Shown: piece by piece, positions 1-5,853 of the stretch | How the letters are laid out: the number at the start of each line of letters is the position of its first letter | Numbering within the stretch: position 1 is the stretch's first letter | Assembly: GCA_045541305.1 (NCBI GenBank) | Contig: JAZQIV010000128.1 | Span: forward strand, 1 to 5,853 | Direction of reading: 5' to 3' | From: RGIG3009 sp045541305 | GTDB lineage: Bacteria > Bacillota > Clostridia > Oscillospirales > Acutalibacteraceae | Length of the DNA stretch: 5,853 nt | The notes under the pieces: generated by a model | Told to the model about the DNA's origin: nothing | What the model saw: the letters and a program-made list of their open reading frames with translations, nothing else | Databases searched by the model: none | Translations under genes and position numbers: made by a program

Positions 1-155
1 GTACCAATGCCCAAAATAAAGGGTCGGGTTTTTCCAAACAAGCCTTATGTTCCTACCGTCTTAAATTCGCTTTCCAAAGCGACGCCGAGGACCTGCAATA
101 TTTAAACGGCAAGGAATTCACACTCCCCTCCGTTTGGTTCGCCGATGAATTTTAA
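1..155 (+). CDS. C-terminal end of an unidentified protein (5' end outside the window)
   Basis: A reading frame in phase with position 3 is open from the left edge for 50 codons and stops at TAA (153-155). It is the only substantial plus-strand frame not lying opposite a minus-strand gene. A strong terminator begins two bases after the stop, which supports it as a true gene end. The visible residues include the stretch YRLKFAFQSDAEDLQYLNGK and end in PSVWFADEF, mixed hydrophobic and acidic, with no membrane segment or motif I recognise. The gene converges on degV. The function cannot be named from this fragment. Its codon use seems a little more AT-rich than that of the genes to the right, but the piece is too short to argue for transfer. 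Confidence 0.6.
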   Translation, partial: TNAQNKGSGFSKQALCSYRLKFAFQSDAEDLQYLNGKEFTLPSVWFADEF

Positions 156-156
156 C

Positions 157-195
157 AAAAAGCAGCACCGAGCGGAAGCTCGGTGCTGCTTTTTT
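157..195. terminator. Bidirectional rho-independent terminator between the plus-strand gene and degV
   Basis: A perfect 13-bp stem (AGCAGCACCGAGC at 161-173 against GCTCGGTGCTGCT at 178-190) closes on a GGAA tetraloop. It is followed by a T run (190-195) on the plus strand and preceded by four A (157-160), which are a U run on the minus strand. It can therefore end both the plus-strand gene that stops at 155 and the minus-strand degV transcript arriving from 279. Confidence 0.93.
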
Positions 196-197
196 GC

Positions 198-276
198 TTG
201 TCAAGATCGGGAGGACTGTCCCCTTGTGTTCAAACTGTCGATTTTGTCAACACAGCAGAACCGTCCCCTTGTGTTC
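198..276. repeat. Two-copy direct repeat of GTCCCCTTGTGTTC type (REP-like)
   Basis: Two related units lie between the terminator and the degV stop. Unit 1 is 198-231 and unit 2 is 244-276. Each starts with TTGTCAA and, after 10 or 9 unmatched bases, ends in a 17-base block that reads ACYGTCCCCTTGTGTTC (215-231 and 260-276, one mismatch). Unit 2 also carries a short inverted repeat, AACACA (249-254) against TGTGTT (270-275), that unit 1 has lost. From memory, very similar AGAACCGTCCCC/TGTGTT units are scattered through many Bacillota genomes and occur near REP-associated tyrosine transposases. No transposase gene is visible here, so mobility is inference. Confidence 0.7.
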
Positions 277-278
277 TT

Positions 279-1166
279 TTAATCTTTCCGTTCTTCGCCC
301 CAGAAGAACAATGCCACGGTGCCGGGACCCGTGTGGCTGCCGATGGTGGTGCCGATATCGTTGATCAGCACCTTGCCTTTCAGGTTCGGGAAGCGGGCTT
401 CCACCAGATCGGCAACCGCTCTCGCATCCTCGTAGCAATCCGAATGGCACATGTAGCACTTATCGGCATACTGCTCGCCGCCATCGGCAAACTGTGCCAT
501 GCGCTCCACGATCTCGCGGATCACGTTTTGCTTGCCGCGGATCTTGCTGCGCGGTACCAGCTGGCCTAAGTGGTTGACGTTGAGCAGCGGGCACACACCC
601 AACAGCCCGCCAAAGAAGCCGGCCGCCTTGGACACACGACCGCCTTTCACAAAGAACGTGAGATCGGAAGTGAAGAACCAATGGTGCTGCCGTTTTTTAT
701 TATTCTCCACCCATTGATACAGTTCATCGATCGAAGCACCCTCGTCACGCAGGTCCGCCAGTTTATCCATAATTAAGCCGAAGCCGGACGAGGCCGCCAA
801 CGAGTCCACCACGTAGATCTTGCGATCGGGGAACCGCTCCGCGGCAATGGCAGCAGCGTTACGCGCCGAGTTGACCGAACCGGAAATACCCGAGGACAGC
901 GCCACGTGCAGCAAATCCTTGCCGGTTTCCAAAATCGACGTAAAATAGTTCAAATACTCCGAAATATTCACCTGCGACGTTTGAGTATCAGCGCCGTCGC
1001 GCATTGCCTGATAAAAATCTTTGAACGAGATCGTCTGCCCCAAATCGTCGGGGTAATCCTTTCCGTCCATGGTGTAATGGAAGCAAATGTAACGGATATC
1101 GCGGCTTTCAAAATGCTCTTTGGATAAATCCGCGGTGGAACAGCAGCTTAACACGTAGGAACTCAT
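279..1166 (-). CDS. DegV family fatty-acid-binding protein (FakB-like)
   Basis: This 295-residue protein has the normal DegV/FakB length. In that family the protein holds a fatty acid in a buried pocket and presents it to the kinase FakA, which makes acyl-phosphate for phospholipid synthesis. Visible family hallmarks are the TSQ motif (63-65), ALSSGISGS (89-97), VDSLAASSG (120-128), KGGRV (174-178) and SHTGPGT (277-283), the last two lining the lipid head-group region in known structures. It is soluble, with no signal peptide. The start at 1166 is chosen because AAAGGAGA lies seven bases upstream (1174-1181); an in-frame ATG at 1199 has no comparable site. The gene is monocistronic between the ligA terminator and the shared terminator at 157-195. 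FakA is not in the window, and which fatty acid is bound cannot be told. DegV paralogues are common, so no specific symbol is given. Confidence 0.95.
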   Translation of the reverse strand: MSSYVLSCCSTADLSKEHFESRDIRYICFHYTMDGKDYPDDLGQTISFKDFYQAMRDGADTQTSQVNISEYLNYFTSILETGKDLLHVALSSGISGSVNSARNAAAIAAERFPDRKIYVVDSLAASSGFGLIMDKLADLRDEGASIDELYQWVENNKKRQHHWFFTSDLTFFVKGGRVSKAAGFFGGLLGVCPLLNVNHLGQLVPRSKIRGKQNVIREIVERMAQFADGGEQYADKCYMCHSDCYEDARAVADLVEARFPNLKGKVLINDIGTTIGSHTGPGTVALFFWGEERKD

Positions 1167-1173
1167 GATCGTT

Positions 1174-1214
1174 TCTCCTTTTTCACACAAAATCGTCATG
1201 CGCTCATCTTATCA
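1174..1214 (-). promoter_or_regulatory. Putative degV promoter (extended -10) and ribosome binding site
   Basis: Reading the minus strand, TGATAAGAT (1214-1206) resembles an extended -10 element: TG, one base, then TAAGAT with four of six matches to TATAAT. No good -35 hexamer sits 16-18 bases further up. The position would give a leader of roughly 30 bases. The Shine-Dalgarno AAAGGAGA (1181-1174) is clear and fixes the start at 1166. The promoter call is tentative, but the ligA terminator upstream means degV needs one in this gap. I see nothing else in 1215-1258. Confidence 0.4.
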
Positions 1215-1258
1215 CATTTCCTTTTGTAATACACTCCACATTCCCCAAGCCCTTCTCC

Positions 1259-1309
1259 ACAAAACGAAACGCGGCAGTAGAATGGGTGAAAATCCACTCT
1301 ACTGCCGCG
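1259..1309 (-). terminator. Rho-independent terminator of ligA
   Basis: A perfect 12-bp GC-rich stem pairs 1270-1281 (CGCGGCAGTAGA) with 1298-1309. After one mismatch it extends by three more pairs (1283-1285 with 1294-1296), leaving an eight-base loop. On the minus strand the stem is followed by TTTCGTTTTG, an interrupted U tract. It lies 14 bases beyond the ligA stop codon and separates ligA from degV. Confidence 0.88.
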
Positions 1310-1323
1310 AGAATCGCTTGTTT

Positions 1324-3300
1324 TCAGCCAATCATGGCCTCGAATTCCGCCTGATCGATGATGCGTATCCCCAACGTCTGCGCTTTGTTAAGCTTGCTGC
1401 CTGCATCCTCACCAGCCAACACGATCGACGTTTTTTTGGACACGCCGGACGACGTTTTGCCGCCGTATTGCTCAATCAAGGCGCTTGCCTCGTCACGCGT
1501 CATGGACGGCAGCGTCCCCGTAAGCACAAACGTCATGCCCGCGAACCGCTGGTCCACCACCGTGCTTTGCGTTTCCATGTTCACGCCGAGCTCTTCCAAC
1601 CGTTCAATCAAGCGGCGTGTGGGCTCCAGCGCAAAGAATTTCACCACGTTTTCCGCCATCACGTCACCAAACCCATCGATCGCCACGATCTCTTCATACG
1701 AAGCATCCACTACTGCCTGCATGGTGCCAAAGCGCTGCGCCAACAGCTTGGCCGCTTTTTGCCCGATATGGCGAATGCCCATGGCAAACAACAACCGCGA
1801 CAGATCCGCTTCTTTGGAGGCTTCAATGGCGCCGATCAGGTTATCCGCCGACCGTTCGCCCTTACCCTCCAACACACGGACAGCATCCCGATCCAGCGTG
1901 TACAGATCGTCAATGCGGGAAACCAACCCCGCTTCCGCCAATTGTTCCACAACCGCCGGACCAAGCCCCTCAATATCCATCGCATCGCGCGAGGCAAAAT
2001 GAATCAAGCGTTGCAGCCGCTGTGCGGGGCAATCGGGATTCGAGCAGCGAAGCGCTGCTTCGTCGGCTTCCCGCGACACCGCTTCGCCGCAGGACGGGCA
2101 GTGCGTGGGCAAGGTATACACCGCCTCGGCAACGTGTCTTTCTACACGCACCACCTCGGGGATGATATCCCCCGCTTTGCGCAGGATCACGGTATCACCG
2201 ATTCCCAAACCCTTTTCACGAATAAAATCGGCGTTATGCAGCGTGGCACGGCTCACCGTGGTGCCGGCAAGCGTTACCGGGTCAAACACGCCGGTGGGGG
2301 TCAGCACGCCCGTGCGCCCCACCGTGATCTCCACGCCACGCAACACAGTCTGCTTTTCTTCCGGCGGATATTTGTACGCCACCGCCCAGCGCGGATATTT
2401 GCTGGTGGACCCCAACCGATCACGGTCGGCAAACGCATCCACCTTCACCACCGCGCCGTCAATATCAAACGGCAGCCCGGTACGATTCTGCCCGATCCGC
2501 TCGATCTCGGCAATCACCGCCTCGATGGAATCGGTGCGCAGGTAAAACGGGATCATAGGAAATCCCAGCTCTTTCATGAACTCCAGCGACTCGGCATGGG
2601 CCGATACGGCTTCGCCCTCCAGCAGCTGCAGGTTGAACACAAACAGATCCAACCCCCTGGTTTTGGTCACGGCTGGATCCTTTTGCCGCAACGAACCCGC
2701 CGCGGCATTGCGCGGATTTTTGAACGGCTTTTCGCCGTTTTGCTCCTGCACACCCGTCAGAAACGCAAACTGCCCCCGCGGCATATACACCTCACCGCGC
2801 ACAACAATACGTTCGGGCGCACCGTTCAGCACAGACGGAATGGAAGCAATGGTGCGCAGGTTGGCGGAAACGTCCTCGCCGGTTTCACCGTCACCACGGG
2901 TGGCACCGCGCACGAATTTACCGTTGCAGTATTCCAAAGCAATGGATAACCCGTCGATTTTGGGTTCCACCACATACCACGGGTGTTCAATTTCTTCCCG
3001 CACACGCAAATCAAACGCACGCACCTCATCCAGCGAAAACACGTCCTGCAAGCTGCCCAGCGGCACTTCATGCTGCACCGGCGTGAACAACCGTGATAGC
3101 TCTCCGTGCACCCGCTGTGTGTATGAATCCGCGGTGATGAGCTGCGGGTACGCCTCTTCCAACCGACGCAGCTCCTGCGTCAGCTTATCAAATTCATCGT
3201 CCTCAATTTCCGGATCATCGTTGTCATAATACAACCGACTGTGATAATCAATGGTTTGACGCAATTCGGCAATTCGCGCACGCGCGCTTTCAAAATCCAT
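1324..3300 (-). CDS. ligA: NAD-dependent DNA ligase LigA
   Basis: This enzyme seals nicks in DNA using NAD+ in replication and repair. At 658 residues it is full length. Domain order: Ia NMN-binding region (about 1-70, with YHSRLYY at 19-25 and EIEDDEFD at 31-38); nucleotidyltransferase (about 70-315) with EPKIDG, where Lys114 is the adenylated residue, RGDGETGEDV (135-144) and NPRNAAAGSLRQ (195-206); OB fold (about 316-398, GRTGVLTP at 328-335); zinc finger with Cys401, Cys404, Cys419 and Cys424; helix-hairpin-helix region (about 430-575, including IEGLGP and MGIRHIGQKAA); and BRCT (about 585-658). The start at 3300 has AAAGGA nine bases upstream. The usual Tyr of the Ia motif (EYD) is Phe37 here. 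pcrA, a frequent neighbour of ligA in other Bacillota, is not next to it. A promoter and a large inverted repeat lie directly upstream; a terminator follows. Confidence 0.98.
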   Translation of the reverse strand: MDFESARARIAELRQTIDYHSRLYYDNDDPEIEDDEFDKLTQELRRLEEAYPQLITADSYTQRVHGELSRLFTPVQHEVPLGSLQDVFSLDEVRAFDLRVREEIEHPWYVVEPKIDGLSIALEYCNGKFVRGATRGDGETGEDVSANLRTIASIPSVLNGAPERIVVRGEVYMPRGQFAFLTGVQEQNGEKPFKNPRNAAAGSLRQKDPAVTKTRGLDLFVFNLQLLEGEAVSAHAESLEFMKELGFPMIPFYLRTDSIEAVIAEIERIGQNRTGLPFDIDGAVVKVDAFADRDRLGSTSKYPRWAVAYKYPPEEKQTVLRGVEITVGRTGVLTPTGVFDPVTLAGTTVSRATLHNADFIREKGLGIGDTVILRKAGDIIPEVVRVERHVAEAVYTLPTHCPSCGEAVSREADEAALRCSNPDCPAQRLQRLIHFASRDAMDIEGLGPAVVEQLAEAGLVSRIDDLYTLDRDAVRVLEGKGERSADNLIGAIEASKEADLSRLLFAMGIRHIGQKAAKLLAQRFGTMQAVVDASYEEIVAIDGFGDVMAENVVKFFALEPTRRLIERLEELGVNMETQSTVVDQRFAGMTFVLTGTLPSMTRDEASALIEQYGGKTSSGVSKKTSIVLAGEDAGSKLNKAQTLGIRIIDQAEFEAMIG

Positions 3301-3308
3301 GCTGCCAC

Positions 3309-3348
3309 ATCCTTTACGCTATATAGTATACCATATAGCGTAAAGGAT
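3309..3348. repeat. 40-base inverted repeat overlapping the ligA promoter and ribosome binding site
   Basis: The arms ATCCTTTACGCTATAT (3309-3324) and its exact complement (3333-3348) flank an eight-base centre. The centre contains the palindrome GTATAC (3326-3331), so the whole 40 bases form a dyad with a single mismatched pair (3325/3332). As RNA it would be a 16-bp hairpin. It is not a terminator, since no U run follows on either strand. On the minus strand the downstream arm contains AAAGGA, the ligA Shine-Dalgarno. It could act as a protein-binding operator, as an RNA hairpin hiding the ribosome site, or as both. Confidence 0.9.
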
Positions 3349-3354
3349 TTTCAA
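3310..3354 (-). promoter_or_regulatory. Predicted sigma-A promoter and ribosome binding site of ligA
   Basis: On the minus strand, TTGAAA (3354-3349; five of six bases of TTGACA) is followed after 18 bases by TATACT (3330-3325; five of six of TATAAT). TG precedes the -10 at the extended -10 position (TGG TATACT). Transcription would start near 3317-3319, giving a leader of only about 17-19 bases. AAAGGA (3315-3310) lies nine bases before the ATG. The -35 overlaps the yunB stop codon. This is the best promoter match I see in the window. Confidence 0.7.
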
Positions 3355-4019
3355 TCGTTTGCGCCGAAAATATCGCGCCATTCTCCGCCCAAATCCATCT
3401 GTGTCATGCTCTCCGGCACCTCACCCACCAACACGGTTTCACAAATCAAAAATTGGGTATCCAACTCCAGACCGACACGCTCAGTCGGCAGCGCCGCCGT
3501 GACCATCACCGTCATATCCAGCACAATGCGGTGGTTGGTTTGATTGATTCCCGCATCGGTAAACGTGCCGGATAAATTTGAAATCACCGCCCCGCTTGTG
3601 TGGATCTTCACCGGCAAAAACGGCCCGCGACCGGTGAAAAAGCTGCCACCGATCAAGCTGCCAAGCGGTAAATTCACCGTTTGCACTTCCCGCTTGGCAA
3701 GCTCCTGCATCACCGCGTTGGTAATGCGCGATTTTAAACGGTTGATTGCTGTCACGTTCGCCTCGGCGGATAACACCTGCCCTGCTTCCCCGCGGTACAC
3801 CGTCACCAAAGTGGAATAATTCACCGCCTCATCCGCCAGCACCGTTTCCACACCGGTATGCACCGCCAGCATCGCCCCCCGCCGCGCCGCCATGTAACCG
3901 TAACTTTGAATCAGCGGACGCAAACGACCGTCCACCAAACCGATCCCCGCCACCAAAAGCACCGCCGCCAAAAGGAACGCCAGCCCCCGCAGCGGGCGAT
4001 TTCGTCTTTTTCGGCGCAC
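3351..4019 (-). CDS. yunB: Sporulation protein YunB
   Basis: The protein resembles YunB of Bacillus, needed for normal spore formation; its biochemical role is not known. With the GTG start at 4019 it has 222 residues: a basic N-terminus (RRKRRNR), one membrane segment at about residues 12-28 (AFLLAAVLLVAGIGL), then a domain outside the membrane. Family-like features are an N-x-P-L-G motif (NLPLGSLIGGSFF, about 117-129), GPFLPVKI shortly after, and GEVPES near the C-terminus. I prefer the GTG because GGGGGT (4031-4026) lies six bases upstream and it places the charged residues first. An ATG at 4052 is also in frame, but it sits inside the terminator hairpin of the previous gene. No promoter is evident between that terminator and this start. 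In Bacillus yunB belongs to the mother-cell sporulation programme; that regulation is not visible here. Confidence 0.85.
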   Translation of the reverse strand: MRRKRRNRPLRGLAFLLAAVLLVAGIGLVDGRLRPLIQSYGYMAARRGAMLAVHTGVETVLADEAVNYSTLVTVYRGEAGQVLSAEANVTAINRLKSRITNAVMQELAKREVQTVNLPLGSLIGGSFFTGRGPFLPVKIHTSGAVISNLSGTFTDAGINQTNHRIVLDMTVMVTAALPTERVGLELDTQFLICETVLVGEVPESMTQMDLGGEWRDIFGAND

Positions 4020-4034
4020 AAGCACACCCCCAAA

Positions 4035-4074
4035 CAAAAAATGTGACCCCATAGGCTATCCTATGAGGTCACAT
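4035..4074 (-). terminator. Rho-independent terminator of the aminopeptidase unit, overlapping the yunB start region
   Basis: The arms 4041-4055 and 4060-4074 pair over 15 positions with one mismatch (4049/4066) and a four-base loop (4056-4059). On the minus strand the stem is followed at once by TTTTTTG (4040-4034 region), a classic intrinsic terminator. It begins ten bases after the aminopeptidase stop codon. An in-frame ATG for yunB (4052-4050) lies in its downstream arm. Confidence 0.9.
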
Positions 4075-4084
4075 GTGTTCAGGT

Positions 4085-5497
4085 TCAGAGTTTCTCGTCA
4101 CGCCGGAGCAATGCCGAGAACGCTTTGTGCGCCATATACACGTCGTTTTTGGCAACCACCTCAAACGGTGCATGCATGGATAACACCGGCACGCCGAGAT
4201 CCACGGTGTTCACATCCAGATTGGCAATATATTTGGCCACCGTTCCGCCGCCGCCAAGATCCACCTTGCCCAGCTCGCCGATCTGCCACACCACGTTTGC
4301 CTCGTCCATCACGCGGCGGAAAAAGCCCATGAGCTCCGCCGAAGCATCGCTCGTGTCGCCCTTACCGCGCGCACCCGTGTACTTGGTGAGCACCACGCCT
4401 TGGTTCAGCGCCGCACAGTTGCGCGCCTCCACCGTGTCGGGATACAACGGATCATACGCCACGTTCACATCGGCTGACAAGCATACCGAATTGTGCAGCA
4501 CGTGCCGCACCTTCGCGCCCTGCGCATCCGCCAGATCCTCAATGAAATCACGTAGGTAAGCGGATTGCATACCCGTGACACCGTCCGACCCGATCTCTTC
4601 CTTATCCGCCAACACGGTCACCGCCGTGTAAGCCGGCGTTGTGAGTGCAAACGTAGCGGTCAGCGCAGGGTAGGCGCACACACGGTCGTCGTGTCCGTAA
4701 GCACCGATCATGCTGCGATCCAATCCCACGTCGCGCGCTTTATACATCGGCACCGCCGTGAGCTCTGCCGATAAGAAATCGGTTTCCGTGATGCCGTATT
4801 TTTCGGATAGCCATTGCAAAATGTTCAGTTTCACCGCATCCGCGCCCTCTTCGTTTGCAAGCGGTTGTGAGCCGATAAGGATATTCAGATCGTCGCCGCC
4901 GATGAATTCCGAAGCCGTCTTTTTCATCTGGTTAGTACCCAAATGCGGCAACAGATCGGTGATGCACAGCACCGGATCGTCTTCCTCTTCGCCAATGCAA
5001 ACGGGAATCACCGCTCCGTCGCGGCGCACCACCACACCGTGCAGCGCCAGCGGAATGGTCATCCACTGATATTTTTTGATACCGCCGTAATAATGCGTAT
5101 CCAAATAGGCCAGGCTGTGATCCTCGTAAAGCGGATTGGGCTTCAAATCCAACCGCGGCGAATCGATGTGCGCCGCCGCAATGGAAACGCCCTCCTCGAT
5201 CGGCTTTTCACCGATCACCGCCAGAATCAACGCTTTGCCGCGATTATTCAGATACACTTTATCGCCCGCTTTGAGCGGCTTTTGACGGTCATACGCCACA
5301 AACCCGTTTGCGGTTGCCAGACGAATCGCCTCGTTCACCGCTTCGCGTTCCGTTTTGGCGCGATCCAAAAAGGCTTTGTACGCTTGGCAATAGGCCGTCG
5401 CCGCATGTTGCTCATCCTCGCTCATCACGCGGTAGGTGTTTTGCGGTTTGTACCCCAATTCCTCGCGCAAGACTTCTGCTTGTGTCTTCTCTGCCAT
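4085..5497 (-). CDS. M18 family zinc aminopeptidase
   Basis: This is a 470-residue cytoplasmic metallo-aminopeptidase of the M18 (aspartyl aminopeptidase/aminopeptidase I) family, which removes N-terminal residues from peptides. Expected metal-site and catalytic motifs are present in order: AAHIDSPRLDLKP (108-120) with His110 and Asp112, GAYGHDDR (265-272), DKEEIGSDG (298-306) with the catalytic and metal-binding pair Glu300/Glu301, SADVNVAYDP (341-350) with Asp343, and VLSMHAPFE (438-446) with His442. Length is normal and no signal peptide is seen. The ATG at 5497 follows AAGGAGG (5512-5506) by eight bases. The upstream transglycosylase stop codon TAA shares its last two bases with this ribosome site, so coupled translation is likely. 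A terminator follows the stop. The substrate preference (acidic or neutral N-terminal residues) cannot be read from sequence. Confidence 0.95.
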   Translation of the reverse strand: MAEKTQAEVLREELGYKPQNTYRVMSEDEQHAATAYCQAYKAFLDRAKTEREAVNEAIRLATANGFVAYDRQKPLKAGDKVYLNNRGKALILAVIGEKPIEEGVSIAAAHIDSPRLDLKPNPLYEDHSLAYLDTHYYGGIKKYQWMTIPLALHGVVVRRDGAVIPVCIGEEEDDPVLCITDLLPHLGTNQMKKTASEFIGGDDLNILIGSQPLANEEGADAVKLNILQWLSEKYGITETDFLSAELTAVPMYKARDVGLDRSMIGAYGHDDRVCAYPALTATFALTTPAYTAVTVLADKEEIGSDGVTGMQSAYLRDFIEDLADAQGAKVRHVLHNSVCLSADVNVAYDPLYPDTVEARNCAALNQGVVLTKYTGARGKGDTSDASAELMGFFRRVMDEANVVWQIGELGKVDLGGGGTVAKYIANLDVNTVDLGVPVLSMHAPFEVVAKNDVYMAHKAFSALLRRDEKL

Positions 5498-5505
5498 GTG
5501 TGGTT

Positions 5506-5513
5506 CCTCCTTA
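5506..5513 (-). promoter_or_regulatory. Ribosome binding site of the aminopeptidase fused to the upstream stop codon
   Basis: The minus strand reads TAAGGAGG, in which TAA (5513-5511) ends the transglycosylase and AAGGAGG is a full-strength Shine-Dalgarno eight bases from the aminopeptidase ATG. Ribosomes finishing the first gene would be placed at the start of the second. Confidence 0.9.
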
Positions 5514-5853
5514 CGGTATATCGTACAATGTTTGATACTGTTTTTGTGCCTGCAACACGCGTTTCACATACTGCTTCGTTTCGGCATACGGAATATCCGC
5601 CAACGTTTCACCGTCTGTCGAATATTGCGCATCCGCCAACCATTTCTTCACGGTGCCGCTGCCCGCGTTGTACGCAGCAAGCGCCGTTTCGGTGTGCGAA
5701 AACATGGTGTGCAGCACCGCCAGCACTTTTGCGCCGCTGTGAATGTTCACCGACGGCTCAAAAATGCGATCAATCGAAGTCGGTTCCTTGAAATGCTGTT
5801 GTTGGATCCACTCAAACGTGGCATCCATCAGTTGCATCAACCCTTTGGCCCCC
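5511..5853 (-). CDS. Lytic transglycosylase, SLT domain (N-terminal part outside the window)
   Basis: The frame runs off the right edge; 113 residues and the stop are present. Such enzymes cleave the glycan strands of peptidoglycan, forming 1,6-anhydromuramic ends, on the outer side of the membrane. Seen here are GAKGLMQLMDAT (residues 1-12 of the fragment), the core SLT motif usually written GLMQ(L/I)MP.TA with Asp in place of the usual Pro; VNIHSGAKVL (35-44), matching the NI..G..YL motif; ALAAYNAGSGTVKKW (57-71), the AYNAG motif; and IPYAETKQYV near the end. The catalytic Glu normally lies shortly before GLMQ and so falls beyond the window, as would any signal peptide or membrane anchor. 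A TTG within the GLMQ motif is not a real start. It is probably the first visible gene of a unit with the aminopeptidase. Confidence 0.93.
   Translation of the reverse strand, partial: GAKGLMQLMDATFEWIQQQHFKEPTSIDRIFEPSVNIHSGAKVLAVLHTMFSHTETALAAYNAGSGTVKKWLADAQYSTDGETLADIPYAETKQYVKRVLQAQKQYQTLYDIP

Noticed and set aside
183..569. A 128-codon plus-strand frame starting in the terminator
   Set aside because: It translates the repeat units (giving SPCV-type peptides) and then runs antisense to degV. Repeats of this type often create such spurious proteins.
1167..1199. Upstream ATG adding 11 residues to DegV
   Set aside because: The strong AAAGGAGA lies within this extension and serves the ATG at 1166; DegV proteins normally begin just before the first beta strand, as MSSYVLSCC does.
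1165..2949. A 594-codon open frame on the plus strand opposite ligA and the degV start
   Set aside because: It is a shadow of the ligA reading frame: the composition is rich in His, Arg and Gln with no domain pattern, there is no ribosome site, and it begins inside degV and runs through the ligA terminator.
3309..3348. The yunB-ligA inverted repeat as a rho-independent terminator
   Set aside because: No T run follows either arm in either direction, and the stem is AT-rich at its loop end.
4074..4080. A third copy of the TGTGTTC-containing repeat near the aminopeptidase terminator
   Set aside because: Only seven bases match and the GTCCCC core is missing, so chance is sufficient.
4085..4200. 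A sigma-E promoter for yunB within the end of the aminopeptidase gene
   Set aside because: I found no pair of elements resembling the sigma-E -35 and CATA-type -10 at proper spacing; GTATATG is present but has no partner.
1..5853. tRNA, rRNA, riboswitch, CRISPR array or defence system
   Set aside because: No cloverleaf, regularly spaced repeats, conserved RNA leader or known defence gene was seen; the genes are ordinary chromosomal ones.

Overview
The window looks like a chromosomal housekeeping segment from a moderately GC-rich, endospore-forming member of the Bacillota, most likely a clostridial lineage. The main support is a YunB-type sporulation protein, a DegV/FakB fatty-acid-binding protein, Shine-Dalgarno sites of the AAGGAGG type, and rho-independent terminators. 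The genus cannot be told from the sequence alone.

Layout from right to left, the direction of transcription for five of the six genes. (1) A lytic transglycosylase (positions 5511-5853, minus strand) enters from beyond the right edge; only its C-terminal part is present. (2) An M18-family aminopeptidase (4085-5497) follows. Its ribosome binding site shares bases with the transglycosylase stop codon, so the two are probably co-transcribed and translationally coupled. A strong terminator hairpin (4035-4074) closes this unit. (3) yunB (3351-4019) starts just after, or even inside, that terminator. (4) ligA (1324-3300) encodes a full-length NAD-dependent DNA ligase and ends at its own terminator (1259-1309). 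(5) degV (279-1166) is last and ends at a bidirectional terminator (157-195). (6) That terminator is shared with the 3' end of an unidentified plus-strand gene (1-155), which converges on degV. No stretch longer than about 160 bases lacks a gene.

The genes do not form one pathway. They cover wall remodelling, peptide turnover, spore formation, DNA joining and fatty-acid uptake. The most interesting part is the 54-base gap between yunB and ligA. It contains a 40-base near-perfect inverted repeat that overlaps both a good sigma-A-like promoter and the ligA ribosome binding site. A transcript starting at that promoter would contain only one arm, leaving the binding site open. A transcript reading through from yunB would contain both arms and could bury it. 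The second notable element is a pair of GTCCCCTTGTGTTC-containing repeats directly behind degV, resembling the small repeats scattered through clostridial genomes.
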